This document shows positions 12,215-26,839 of a stretch of 64,000 bases of DNA, in pieces. The number at the start of each line of letters is the position of its first letter. Within the stretch, counting starts at the first letter, position 1. The stretch comes from Trametes villosa. Its lineage: Eukaryota > Basidiomycota > Agaricomycetes > Polyporales > Polyporaceae. Position numbers and translations under genes: made by a program. Where the stretch lies: NCBI GenBank assembly GCA_002964805.2, contig PUDQ02000084.1, positions 558,001-622,000 on the forward strand. Direction: 5' to 3'. The notes beneath the pieces were generated by a model. The model was not told where the DNA came from, did not search any database, and saw only the letters and a program-made list of their open reading frames with translations.

Positions 12215-14280
12215 TCACTTCCTGCCCAGGTTGAGCGTCGCCATGCTCTCCGCGAGCAAGTCCGACACGGACGGGCAGTGCGGCTTCTCCTGCTTCTGCT
12301 GCACTGCGCTCGGGCGCGGACTCGGCGCGCGCGCAGCCGCGGCAGGCTGCGGCTCGACGTCGACGATCTTGACGACCGCCGTGCCTTCCATGACGCGGCG
12401 CACCTTCTCCGCGTCCCACTCGCGCTTGACGTTCCCGTTCGGGCCCGCCGCCGCGGCCGGGCGCGCGAACGCATCCCAGAACGCGGAGCCGAGCTTGCTG
12501 AAGAGCGTCTGCGACGCCATGCTCGCGAGCATCGCCTGCTGCGCCGTGGGCTGGTTGGCCGCGGACGAGGAGAGCGTGGGACCGAGCGGGGGAGAGCTCG
12601 GAGGCGTCGGGTAGGGGTTGAGGTGGGAGGCCGACGAGGAGACGGCCTTGCCGGAGAGGAGGGCGTTGAGCGAGGGGCTCTTCGCGAAGTAGTGCGGGCG
12701 GAGGTTGCCTGCAAGGCCGCTCGGGAGTTGACCGGGTTGTTGAGGCTGGCCTGGCCGCTGGGGAAGCTGTTGTTGGGCCATCTTGCCCCAAAGGTGCATC
12801 CGGTATCTGATGGACGGTTAGTGGCTGGTGATTATTGTCAAAAACATAGGGATAACATACGCATCCAGAGACTTGAGCGTGAACGGGTTAATATCTGAGA
12901 ACGCATCGAAGGCGCCCATCGGGAGTTGTTGCTGCTGCTCCTTAGGCTTCTCCTCACTCCTGCCGCTGAGCAGGGACGCGAGCGAAGCGGGGTTCCCGTT
13001 GAGAGTGGGGTTGATGTTCTCCTGGAGCGTGGGGCTCTTGCGACCAGCCACAGGCTTGCCGCTCAGCACACTGCTGAGGTCCGGAACCAGAGTCGTGTGA
13101 ACGGGCGTGATGCTTCCGAATCCACCCATGGACGACGCTCCGCCCCAGAACGCGCGAGATCCCATCCGAGGGGATGTCGGGAGGTCCTTCTGCGTATTCG
13201 GGGTGAGCAGAGGGCTGCGAGGGAGAGTGGGGGGAGGCGAGGATGATGAGGCAAGGACAGAAGCGGGAACGGCGGGGAGGGGAGCAGGAGGGGGGAGGAC
13301 CGGAGTGTCTGCGCGGCCACGGCCGTCGAGAAGCGCCTTCTTGAGCTGTGCAATCTCCTGGCGGAGCGCTACATTCTCGTTCTTGGTGCTACCGAGCTCA
13401 GTGCGGATGGCATCGATGAGCCTGTCGCGCTCCGCAATGTCGCCCTCGAGCGTGGTGATGTACTCTGTGTGACTGTTAGTATTCGCTCTTATTCGGGCGC
13501 ATGCACGGAAAACGTGGACTTACCCTTTCGGCGAACGCGGAAGTTGCGCGCGCTAATCTTGTTGCGGAGCTGCCGCTTCTCCTTGGATGACATTTTCTTG
13601 TACTCCTCGGGCGTCGGCCGCCAGTCGTCGGGCTCGACCGACGTCGTGGAGATCATGCCCTGCGGCTTCGCGTTCTCCTTCTTCTCCCCGCTCGCCGACC
13701 GCTTGACGATCCCGCCCTCGCGGACGGTGCCCTTGCGGTTCGACTTGCCCTTCCCGCCGACCTTCACAGGCGCAACCACCGAGTCCTCGGGGATGCTGTC
13801 CATGTGCTCGTCGAAGTCATCGTCGCCCTCCTCCTCCTCGTCGAACTCGCTCGCGGCCTTTGACGGCGCGGGCGTGCCGACCAGCTGGGGGTCGATCGTG
13901 CCTGGCGACTCGACGACCTCGGAGGAGCTGCCGGAGCCGGACGACTCGGGGCTGCTGCTCTGGTTGAGTGTTGTGGGGAGGGCGAGGAAGTCGTAGCCGG
14001 GCGCGGTGGCGGGGGGGACGGCGAAGGAGCTGAACTTGGGCAGCTCGTCCTCCTGGGAGAGCGCGAAGAAGGACTCGGCGGCGAAGGAGAAGTCGTCCAT
14101 GGGACGGATCTCGGGCGGGGTGAGGGGGACAAAGGAGTTGGAGGGGGACGAGCTGGGGGACGAGCCACCCGAGCCCGGGGCATGATTCGAGGGGCCGGCG
14201 AGGAGATCCATGTTGAAGAAATCCTCGAAGGCGGGGGTGTAGGACGAGAACGAGTGCTGGATGGGATTGTCGACCTGCAT
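12215..14280 (-). CDS. bZIP transcription factor
   Basis: Three exons (14280-13524, 13464-12861, 12806-12215) give 650 residues. The basic region KEKRQLRNKISARNFRVRR ends at about residue 251 and has the bZIP signature: Asn240 and Arg248 in the N-x7-R spacing. An intron falls right after it and the zipper follows (about 253-293; Leu258, Ile272, Leu286, Leu293). The N-terminal third is Ser/Pro/acidic, with an EFDEEEEGDDDFDEHMD block, and looks like an activation region. A Lys/Arg patch (GKGKSNRKG) precedes the basic region. The C-terminal part has a further conserved-looking piece, DAYRMHLWGKMA, and SLNALLSGK-like repeats (also SLASLLSGR and LSSVLSGK). Nuclear DNA-binding regulator; target genes cannot be told from the sequence. 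A 64-codon upstream frame lies at 14539-14733. Confidence 0.92.
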
Positions 14281-16714
14281 GGCGGGCGGATGGTCGTCGT
14301 CGCTGCGGTGAAAGTAGAGAGAAGAGTTTCAACGGCCGCCGAGTACTGCACAACACTCCCAACACACGCTCCGCTTACATAACCTGAGCCGCCGAAGGCT
14401 CCAGAAGCGGGCTCCCCCTTTTTCGTTTCCTCGGAGCGGAGTGCCAACGCTCTGCGCGCGGAATCGGCCCGCTTTCAGGCTCAGAAGGGGCGCTTTCGAG
14501 CTGAGCTGCCAAAGAATGTTGCCGGGTGGGATCAAATCCTAACCTTGTGCGCTATCGGCGCCGCCTGCCTGACTCAACGTGTGCGTACGCGTCCCCGAGG
14601 CCTCGGCATACTTTTCGCGCAGGCGCAGCCACCGACGTCGTTCCTGGGCGCAGCTGGACCACGACATGATGCTACGCACCGCAGGCGCCACGATGTCCTC
14701 ATCCTGCTCGATTCCAGCCTGACATCGAGCCATGTCGCACACGATTTACGACCTCATGAAAGGATTGGGCAAATGGAATATTAATATTCATTGACACTAC
14801 TACGGCTACACTACACAAAGGTACGATAAGAGGAGAGACACCTGCAAAGAAAACTTGTAAGCGTCGTGATACTCGGTAGACGAGGACGACAAGGATCAGA
14901 GAAGCCGGTATTTTCATATTTCCCTCTGCAGGGACCCCATCTCGCCCGGCCCATGTCCACCAAGACGGCGAACGTGAGCACGACGCGTCTTTCGCAGAAC
15001 GAAAAACGCGCGGGAAAGATGAGGTGTGCAGAAGGACGTTCAACGAATGGATGAACTTGGTTTCGTCTTAAGCAGGCTGGGGGAGCGCTTTACTCACCTA
15101 CAAGCACGGCTATCGCCTTCTGGACGCGTAGAGACTTGGCATAAGGGTACCTGGAACGTATGGATGTCAGCACAAGCCACAGAGACTTAGCAACATAACA
15201 AAGGTGTCAGAATGAGAGTTTTTGGTATCAGGTTGTCCACAAGAGGTTTCCCTCCTTCGGAAGCAGAACTGATTATAAGGATTCATCACAGAAGGACGAA
15301 ATGGATGTCCAACGCGACTTGGAAACATACACTCACCATTTGATGGAGGTTGGCCGGGGCCGCACGTCGCGACCCCCCTTCGACCGCAGAGAGAAGACGC
15401 GTCGACGTCGACGAGGAGCACGAAGAGCACAGCGACGCGAGGGCGCTCTTATACGCGAGCAACTGTACAGCTGGCTAACTCCGACAGCTCAGCAGCGTCT
15501 TATTTGAGCTCCGCTCTAAACGCGCCTACCTACTCGCGCGCCCGCCGCGAGTCGACGCGTTCGCTGTCTTCTGCAATTTGCACCATGCCCCTTCCTTCCC
15601 TCTCTCCGCATCGTTGACGCTCTTCCAACAGTTGGCCGGTGCTATTCCAATATGCTTCGAGGTGAGCTTCGATTCCACTTTTGTTCTCCTGCTATGAAGA
15701 TAGTTTTATCCATAAACACACGAGTTGGCGAACACACAATGTGCCGTACTCATTTAACATGCATCACCAACGGAGCTCCTACCGTCCTTTTTTGACTCGC
15801 ATCGTGCGCATGTTCACAGATGCTGACCACTGTTCTTTACAGATGTTCTTTGCTCTGCGTGAGTATCCGCGCCTCTTCGGTATACGTCCTAGGACGAAGA
15901 CTATAAGATATTGGCGACGAGCACACGCTCGCATGCGCGCAATATGCACAACCACCCCCTGAGGCTTCCCGCCCTTTACGGGATATCGGAATGTCTGCGT
16001 TCACGCGTGGGCTGACGGTGTAGCTCGCAGACCTCGTCGTGCACGGCCCGCCAGTCTCCCGACATGGCAGCAATTCGTGAGTACCCTATCCCGTCATACT
16101 TCTCCCCTCCCCTTTCCCCCGTCCATGATGATTTTACATCAACAATGACAAGCATATGTCCGAACCACCGTGTAGGATACAATATGTTGTCTGAGACCCT
16201 ACCCTGCTTCTCGATTTTGAACGTCGATCAGCTCGCTTACCTTCCTTCTGCAGATACTAGTAAGTGTTGCCCCTGCTCGGATACCCTAGTTTTCTTCCAT
16301 CCATGTAGCCTGTTACCGCTGTATTCGTCGTACACAATAAACTCACTATCATCATAAACCGCGCTATTGCCCATGTTATCTTCCGGCACTGCTACCCCGG
16401 ACGCTCGCGCATCGTTTCGAATGTCTAGAAACAGCGCCGCGGCTGTGTGCAGCGTTTAGTTGGACTGGACTGCATGGCGACATCTATTCAACGCCCGTGT
16501 GATAGACTCCGGGGAGTGGGCGCCCGTCGGACCAGGGTCATGTACATAACCGCCTCCATCTGCCGCCGCCTCTTACCTCCCTCCCCCACCTTCTCCACCC
16601 CGCCTGCCCGCACCTCCGCCCGCCCCCTATTCCCGTTCATGAACATACTACGACTGCTATAGACGACCCAGACTGAGCCCTAAGCGCGCTACACCTATCA
16701 CCGCTACCAGTATA
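14281..16714. other. Long intergenic region with no supported gene
   Basis: These 2.4 kb lie upstream of both the bZIP gene (-) and the sphingosine-phosphate phosphatase gene (+). Several good-looking splice donors and acceptors occur (15660-16260 plus; 15070-15430 minus), but no chain of exons gave a protein I recognise or a long open frame. A TATAAG box sits on the minus strand near 15450. C/T-rich sequence at about 16560-16640 probably marks the promoter of the 16715 gene. Small, highly split genes could be missed here. Confidence 0.5.
14539..14733 (-). other. Possible upstream ORF (64 codons) before the bZIP gene
   Basis: An ATG-initiated frame starts at 14733 and stops at 14539, 258 bases before the bZIP ATG on the same strand. 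It begins MARCQAGIEQDEDIVAP and contains RRRWLRLREKYAEASG. It could be a uORF, an old exon or chance; the extent of the 5' leader is unknown. Confidence 0.25.
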
Positions 16715-18924
16715 ATGACCAGCCCCCGCGTCCACTCCCCAACCGGACAGCGGGCGTACGACCCCCTCGTCTCGAGCCTCCTCAACCCGCACGACGCCGA
16801 CGCGCGCGCGCCCGCGCACACCGCGCGCAGCTCGCGCACGGCGTCCTACGACGACGACTCGCGCGCGTCAACCCCGGACGCGCTCGAGGTGAACTTCAAG
16901 CAAGCCGATATAGACCGCGACTGGAACGAAAAGCCGGAGAACGCCGCGGCGGCGGCGCGCCTCGTCGTCACTGGGGAGGACGAGCGCGACGAGCATGTGC
17001 TGCTCGTGGGCGCGGCGGGGCGGCAGGCGGAGGATGTGTATGAGCGCACGCTCAATTGGTGGAGGGCGGGTATTCGCCGCGCTATCGTGAGGCGGGTAGC
17101 TCAGGAGACGAAATGGCTCGCTGCTATGCAGGTGCGTTTCGGCGTGGAAGAGCAACTTAGGAGGATGCTGACGTTCGCGCGCGCTGTAGGAGCGTGTACG
17201 GACCCCCATGCTGGACACTTATTTCGTCTACACCTCCTCTCTGGGCACGCACACGTTCTTCATGATCATGCTGCCCATGTTCCACTTCTTTGGTGCCGCC
17301 GAGTTCGGAAGAGGGTACGTTTACAGTGCCTTTGGAATCCTAGTACTCTGTCTGATGAACCGCGTGCAGTCTCCTCCTGATGCTCGCGGTCGGCGTATAC
17401 ATCACCTCTTTCATGAAGGATCTGTTCTGCTGCCCGCGCCCCTTTGCGCCGCCAGTTACCAGGCTTAGTGGGTAACCCCCACTTCTCGCAGTGTTGCCAT
17501 GTCCTGAACCCTTCCTCCAGCTCTCGGCAGCCATCACTTGGAGTACGGCTTCCCATCTACGCACTCCACAAACAGCGTGTCCATTGCGTTGTTCTACTTC
17601 TCTCTGGTACAACGGCTCTACAACCCTACTGTGACCACCATCGTCAAGCTCGCCCCCGCCTCGACTAATGATACTACTGGGGTGCTGCCTCCTCTGGAGA
17701 CCTTCATTCAGACGGAGCCCGTGATCTCGACAGCGACATACTGGGTACTCATCGGGCTCCTCGTCTTCTACGTCTTCTCTATCGTCTACGGCCGGCTATA
17801 CACCGCCATGCACTCCTTCACCGACTGCATCGGGGGCATGTTCGTCGGCGCCGCCATCTGGGCGCTGCACATCCTCGTCGGAGGCTATGTCGACGCGTGG
17901 GTGCGCACGAGTGGCTGGATAGGTGAGCGTCCCCCGCGCCCCCATCACGATCGCAGCCACTAACAGCTCCCGTACGCGCACAGTACCCGCGGTCATCGTG
18001 CCGCTGTGTCTGTTCCTGGTGCACAAGCACCCGCAGCCGGTGGACGACTGCCCGTGCTTCGAGGACGCGATCGCGTTCATCTCCGTCGTGATGGGCGAGT
18101 TCCTGTCGCGCTGGTACATGCACCACAACGGGTACGACCAGAGCTTCTTCGTGTGCCCGATGCCGGGCAGCGCGTGGGCGACCTGGGCGGACGTCGGCGT
18201 GTGGTGGACGTTCGCTGCGATCAAGATGGTCATCGGTGCGTCTCCCCCTATATCCCCCTGGCCCGCTACATGACTGACAGTTGGCGGTGCGATGCGCGCG
18301 CAGGCATCCTGACGATCGTCATCTGGCGCATGCTCGCAAAGTCCTTCTGCCACTTCGTCCTCCCGCCCACCTTCCGCTTCCTCTCGCACGGGCTCACGCT
18401 CCCGAACCGCCGCTTCTACACGCCCGCGACGGACTACACGTCCGTGCCCGCCGACAAGGGCCTCCGCCCGTTCCCGTCCGTGATCGACCTCCCCGGCATG
18501 GTCGAGTACGAGGTCGACGGCGTCGGCGCGGCCGCGGCCAGCACGGCGCGCGGGAATGGCCTGCGGGCGTACGGCGCGATCAAGCAGCGCGGCACGCGCA
18601 ACTTGAACAAGCAGGAGGTGTCTGCGGGCGCGGGCGCGGGCGCGGCGGTGGTGTCGGAGGAGAAGCGCGAGCACGAGCGCGACGCGCAGGAGTGGGGCGC
18701 TGCGCCGCGCGCGGAGGACGCGCAGGACGTGAAACACTACGACGCTGATGGTGCGTGCGCGCTGTTGTGTGGTTCTTCCTGCTGTTGGGTGTTGGTGGCT
18801 GACACGCTCTTGCTATGGGACAGTGCTGACGAAGGTGTTCGTGTACTGCGGGATTGGGATGCTCGCGGGGGGCGCGATCCCGGTCATGTTCGAGGTGCTC
18901 GGGTGGGGTGTCCGGATGAGCTGA
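16715..18924 (+). CDS. LCB3: Sphingosine-1-phosphate phosphatase (PAP2 family, LCB3-like)
   Basis: ER membrane lipid phosphatase that dephosphorylates long-chain base 1-phosphates and so tunes ceramide and stress signalling. Seven exons give 611 residues: 16715-17131, 17190-17314, 17370-17471, 17531-17922, 17984-18235, 18304-18750 and 18824-18924. The three PAP2 motifs are present and ordered: KDLFCCPRP (197-205), GFPSTHS (221-227) and YGRLYTAMHSFTD (about 305-317). About eight hydrophobic segments follow the first ~140 hydrophilic residues. The last exon adds a final membrane span (YCGIGMLAGGAIPVMFEVLG). A 150-residue hydrophilic loop rich in Ala/Gly/Glu lies between the last two spans and is longer than in yeast. 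The class is clear; the yeast symbol marks the family and not proven orthology. Confidence 0.94.
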
Positions 18925-19576
18925 GCGGAGTCGGAGCGCGCAGTGGGAAAAGTACTAGGTGGGCGCGTTGCTGTAGAGCCTGAGGGCGCCGCTCGATGAT
19001 CTCGGAAGGGCATTAGGCTCGCTGAGCGTCACGGAGCTAAAGAAGATCACAAACTATGCGGGAGTATTTATATGTCGCGGAGACGTCGCCAGAGAAGTGG
19101 ACTACTCTACCTGTATCTACTAATGACATGGATACCACTGAGCGGTTGAGTACGAGGCGACCAACTAGTGTTCACAATATTATTAGATTTGTTTGTCGAC
19201 TACCCGGCGAGTAGCCATTCCGAGTGTATGTGCTAGAGAATACAAGGGGGATACAGGAGAGGGAGTGTGTGGAGCAGTCAGCTGGGACTGCTGAGAGGAA
19301 GGCGAAAGAGAGCTCTGAGGTATACATGCAGGAACCCGGTGTTGCAATCGGGCATAAAGATATGTGAAGGAGCGCATGGACAGAACGAAACCGAGACCCG
19401 GAGAACGAGACAGATACGAGAGAGGGAGTGTGAAGCGGCCTGCAAGGCCTGCTGAGACGAAAATGCAGAAAGTGGGAGGTTGGAGAGATGCAGAGCCCGG
19501 TATGCCATCGGGTATAAAGATATGCGAAGGAGCGGATAGAACGAAACGAGACCAAGGGCTACAGAACGAGAGGGGG
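18925..19576. other. Intergenic region with degenerate tandem duplication
   Basis: It holds the 3' flanks of two convergent genes. Most of 19254-19570 is a tandem duplication, listed separately. Confidence 0.6.
19254..19570. repeat. Degenerate tandem duplication, about 150-167 bp per unit
   Basis: Unit 1 (19254-19420) and unit 2 (19421-19570) share ordered words: GAGGGAGTGTG, CTGCTGAGA, ATGCAG, CCCGGT, ATCGGG(C/T)ATAAAGATATG, GAAGGAGCG, AGAACGAAAC and AGAACGAG. A third start (AGAGGGGG) runs into the stop codon of the minus-strand gene at 19577. The units carry no long frame. Confidence 0.8.
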
Positions 19577-20498
19577 CTACCAGCCGCCTCGGTGGGGCCA
19601 GTAGGAAATGACAAGCCGCCAGTTCTTGTCGATGAGCTGGGGCGGGCCCCGCCGAGCCTGAGAATGTCGATCTCGGGGGCCCTGGGCAAGCGCTATGTGG
19701 ATGAGGCGCGGGTGGAAGAACAGCTGATATTAGGGTGAGCGACGGACGATGCGCTCGGAGGGTGGTGCCACTCACGTTGTTCCAGTGGTCGATTAGCTGA
19801 GAGACGGGTCCCTTCTTCTTGCGCCTGAGGTGATTGTCGATACCGTGCGTTGCAAATAGCCCTGTGAGTCGAACGAGCTCCAGTCAGACCATGCACGACG
19901 TATCACAACAGTGGTGAGACGTACCGAGTATGAGCCCAAAGCCGAATAACATGGGTAGCACCCCGGACACGAAGCGGTTCATTGGCGAGAGCGAGCCTAC
20001 GATCTGGATGTCGTGCAGGAATTGCCGCCAATCGTGCTCGTTCACGTCGTGTGTGATGAATGGATGCGGGCTCGTCGGGCAGAACGGCGCGAGATACGGG
20101 AAGCCCTGGTCGAGCATCGTGCCCTTCCCGATCAACTCGATATCCTCGAAGTCCCCGTATGGCAGCGTCGGTGGTGGCGGGCGGGTAAGCGAGGGAGGTG
20201 GGGGCTCGAGGAGCTTGGCCGGGCTCTTCCCGGGGGCGAAGTGCTTCATCTGGGCTTTCCAGCCCTTTGGGGTCTCCTCTGGGGATAGGATGCTTGGGAG
20301 ATCATAGGGAGACGGAGCGAAGGAGGATGCGTGCTGAGGTGACCCAATATGTTTGTGGCTGCCAGAAGATGCTGAGCTCGGAGAGTACGGTGGTGGTGGA
20401 GAGAGGAAGATCGCAGAAGCAGGCACCTCCTGGACCTGGAGTTGGTGGTGGTGGTGGTGGTGGTGCTTGCGTCGCGGGGTAGAGTGTGTTCCGGACAT
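19577..20498 (-). CDS. Uncharacterised fungal family, paralogue of 10150-11284 (copy 2)
   Basis: Three exons (20498-19925, 19861-19776, 19723-19577) give 268 residues, with intron phases identical to copy 1. The N-terminus has a poly-His run (RRKHHHHHHHQ) and a Pro/Ser-rich region with LSPPPPYSPSS. The shared core is LPYGDFEDIEL, LDQGFPYLAPF, HPFITHDVNEHDWRQFLHDI. A clear hydrophobic stretch follows (RFVSGVLPMLFGFGLILGG), long enough to span a membrane. Then come QLIDHWNNLFFHPRLIHIAL and NWRLVISYW. The role is unknown. The best guess is a membrane-associated protein with a cytosolic Pro-rich head, but that is inference. A tandem duplication begins at the stop codon. Confidence 0.85.
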
Positions 20499-21252
20499 GG
20501 CGGGATCGACGGGCTACGGTGCAGAGGGGGCCCAAAGATATATACGACACTGCGTCGGATGCGTCCGTCCCGGGCAGAAGGCTATCAGCTTCCGGCTTTG
20601 ATGTGTGGGCTCCTCGAACCGGGAGCTTCGAGCTGCGGTGCACGCAGAGGCGTCGGCGCACAACACGATCACGTCGGGCGTCCGCTCTGCGCAGCTACTG
20701 GGCTTCTCTGCATCGCGTCTGTCAGGCCGCATGCTGTCCGCGTCTGGGATGATATTGCTATTGCCCGCAGCACCACCTGAGTCTGGTGAGTGCTTTTTGA
20801 CTGTGCAGCGAGCACTGAACTACGCTGCGCAGCTGGAGAAACGCCAATCATCCGCGCAAACGGCAGACATGCGGTTACCTACGACTGTCCCGGAGTGAGT
20901 GCACAGCATCGCACAGCCGCGCACACACCTTGAACCACTGAACGGGGCTTGGCAGGCTTGTGTCTGTACATCAGTATCTCGGCACCGCCTGGAGCGGTTG
21001 TGTTGAGCATTTGTTGAGGAAGATGGAGCCATTGGTTGCTCGTCAGAGAGAGGACTCAAAAGAAGCGTGAGGGCTGATAATCATCCGAAGCTCAGTCCAG
21101 TTTAGCATCAGCTAAACCGCAAACGCCCAGTCGAGCTTAGCAAGCTCGTTTGATGCATCGAGAGGACAAAAAGCAGGAGCGGCCGCCACCAACCAGATGG
21201 TGATGGAAAGAAGCAAGGGAAGAAGGAAGGCGTTGTGGGCGCCCGGGCGCCC

Positions 21253-21432
21253 ATGTTGATATTGAACAACTTCGAATTCGATACCAATGGAGTGCCGCCT
21301 TCTCGCGTGCGGGTTGAGCTGAACTGCGCGGAGGGGGACCGCTTAAGCAGCCGGTGCTCGGCCGTCACCGACACGTTGCACTTTCTGGATGAGGAAGGCC
21401 GAGTTGCGCAGGATTCAGCTGTATATATGTAG
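21253..21432 (+). other. Orphan short frame next to a dispersed repeat
   Basis: An ATG frame beginning MLILNNFEFDTNGVPPSRVR runs to a TAG before the repeat. The residue mix looks protein-like (RVRVELNCAEGD, LHFLDEEGRVAQ), but I found no exon partner and do not recognise it. It may be a gene relic or chance. Confidence 0.2.
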
Positions 21433-21485
21433 TGAGTAATGGACGGACAATATAACAGCTCCGGAAGCATACCGAAGATTATGCA

Positions 21486-21830
21486 GTACTGGGGCGCCGA
21501 CGATCCCAGGGCCACAGCGCATCATGCTCCCGAGCCTACGTGGTCGATTGGGCGGCGAAGGTTGCACCAACGGTGGAGACGGTTAGCAGACACGCGGCAT
21601 ACTCATACCAGTGGCAGTCGATGGATTGTTCGAGCACCGCCGCGGCATTAGACGTACGCAGTCGATACCGACTGTAGGCATGCATATGTGGAGTTCGTCT
21701 ATTCTGCGTGCAAATTTCAAGTTAGCACAGGTCTTGCAGGTTCATGATACTCACGGCTGTGCATACTGAAGTGCCTCTGCTGGGGGGCTGGTGTTCACCG
21801 CAACGAACGATCACTGTTCAGGCTGATTAT
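21486..21830 (+). repeat. Dispersed repeat copy A
   Basis: Bases 21486-21767 match the reverse complement of 41569-41842 at well over 80 percent by eye, with few gaps. Shared words include GATCCCAGGGCCACA, CTCCCGAGCCTACGTGGTCG, GTTGCACCAACGGTGGAGAC and CGTACGCAGTCGATACCGAC. Weaker likeness continues to about 21830. There is no coding frame and I see no terminal inverted repeats. Confidence 0.88.
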
Positions 21831-21891
21831 GCATCGAACGGCCGCGTACTATACAAGAGTCACATCCTACGATACAGTATGGCTGTACTGC

Positions 21892-23152
21892 TCACTGAGT
21901 CTTTTGGGCTGGCTTTGCACTCGGAGTCCGTTCCCTGATCTTCGCCTTCTGCCTCGCCGCCTCTTCCTGAACCTTCAGGCCCTCTTTTCGCCACTGCGCC
22001 TTCTCCCACGTATCATACTCGTCCTTCGCATCGATCCAGCGTTCCTGTACGTCTCTTACGTCCGAGCGTGGTCCCTTCATTTGGCCGGCCGCGGACGTCA
22101 TCAGGGAGTATGTGTTGGGGCGTTGACTAGCAGGCAAGTGTGATGCGTCGACGGTATCAGGAGGCTGCCCCACAGCTGGGGGCGGTACGAAGACGCATCC
22201 CGAGGCTTTGTCGATGATGCGCATGAGATGCAGCATAGACTCCTTGTCCTGAGCGGGGGAGAACATGAACAAAACTAGGCGTATTGCGAAAAAGGGTGGC
22301 GTACCTCCACGGCAAGGGTCTCGAAGCCCACGAGGCCAAACTCTTCGATCAATGAGCATATTTCCACATTCAGGGCGGCGAAGCGTGGAGACTGCTGGTT
22401 GAGCAGGTTCTCGAGGTACGACAGGTCCTGCACCTCGGTGTAGAAAGCAAGGTTGAAGTCTGCGGACATAGGGTAAGTCGCGGCCCCCGCTGCGTACGGG
22501 CATTGCGCCGATAGCGATCGCGAAGCCGAGAAGACAGACACGCACCTAGGTCGCCGTACTGCGTGACCAGGTCCACCTTCGAGAGGACATTCACATGGGG
22601 CAGTTCGAGATGGAGCATGGCGCGCAGGGATAGCATGAGAACGGATACATATTTGGACGCGTCCGTGACGTAGTGCGCGTCGCAGAGGTGCACGGCCGCT
22701 AGCTGGCCTGCCGCAGTCCACGGTCAGCGAAACATGAGGGGATCGACGCACGCACATACCCGGAAGCCACCCTTGGTCAGCTTGCGGATGATGTTTTTCA
22801 CGCTGGGGTGGTTCGTGCTGAGTTCAACCTGGCCTGGGAGGTCGAAGAGGACGTAGTCATCCTTGTCGAGCTCCTTCAGGCGGTCCTCGAGCCAGTCGTA
22901 GTTCGCCTCGAGGTACTCCATGCAATACAGCATCCCTCCGTTCGGACCAAGGCCAAACTCATTCATAACGTCCTCCAGCTTGATGAGCGAGGCAATGTCG
23001 ATGGCACATGGGTATGGAATGTTTTCATTGGCAGGATCGAGGTTTACAATCGAGATGGGACGGTTGAGAGCGGTGAAGAGCTGGTGCTTGCCGTGGCAGT
23101 ATGTCGACTTTCCGCTACCCGGGGAGCCGCAGACTACTTCGCCGAAAGGCAT
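21892..23152 (-). CDS. GPN2: GPN-loop GTPase 2
   Basis: GPN GTPases form dimers needed for assembly and nuclear import of RNA polymerase II. Four exons (23152-22760, 22702-22546, 22459-22305, 22248-21892) give 353 residues. The P-loop is [10 protein letters not shown] (8-17), the family-defining Gly-Pro-Asn is in GLGPNGG (67-73), and FDLPGQVEL is the G3 region. [12 protein letters not shown] gives the base-recognition SKxD motif, after [14 protein letters not shown]. The start at 23152 gives MPFGEVVCG, which places the P-loop as in the family; in-frame codons upstream lack homology. The C-terminal 60 residues are charged and helical-looking ([20 protein letters not shown]), a common extension in fungi. 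It is divergent from the RecQ-type helicase gene with 260 bases between starts. Confidence 0.96.
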
Positions 23153-23412
23153 TGGAAAGGGAGAGAACAACGAGAATTTGAGAGGATGGTGGAGGTCGAG
23201 GCGAGAGGTGCAGTCAGCAGGAGACTGGAGTCCGGCCGGAGCGGGGACAGCAGGCGCCCACTCATTTCCGCCCACACGTGACCGAATTAGCAGCGCGTCG
23301 CGAGAAACGAGGACGCGTCGCCGCTTCTCTCTCCCAATCTCCGGTTGATCTCTACTGCGACGATCTCTCTGAGCACCCAGTACGCTCTCGCGTTGCGCAG
23401 AACACCGTCAAG
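23153..23412. promoter_or_regulatory. Bidirectional promoter: GPN2 / RecQ helicase
   Basis: These 260 bases separate divergent starts at 23152 (minus) and 23413 (plus). No TATA box is apparent. Pairing a polymerase-assembly gene with a repair helicase suggests joint growth-linked expression, which is inference. Confidence 0.6.

Positions 23413-26839
<3,427 letters not shown>

Larger units (their letters stand above)
20499..21891. other. Intergenic region with dispersed repeat and orphan frame
   Basis: It contains the upstream region of copy 2 and the 3' flank of GPN2. It also holds a 59-codon orphan frame (21253-21432) and repeat copy A (21486-21830), both listed separately. No spliced gene is supported. 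Confidence 0.55.

Noticed and set aside
14510..14545. GGGATCAAATCC as a tRNA B box
   Set aside because: The T-stem does not pair well and no A box lies at the right distance.
15167..15430. Minus-strand frame starting MLFVLLVDVD, as a small membrane protein
   Set aside because: The first codon is GTG, with no in-frame ATG, and linked splice sites gave no convincing continuation.
17796..18737. Minus-strand frame (313 codons)
   Set aside because: Antisense to the sphingosine-phosphate phosphatase exons that carry the PAP2 motifs.
20400..20480. GGTGGT run as a plus-strand microsatellite of its own
   Set aside because: It is the coding strand complement of the poly-His tract of copy 2 and needs no other explanation.
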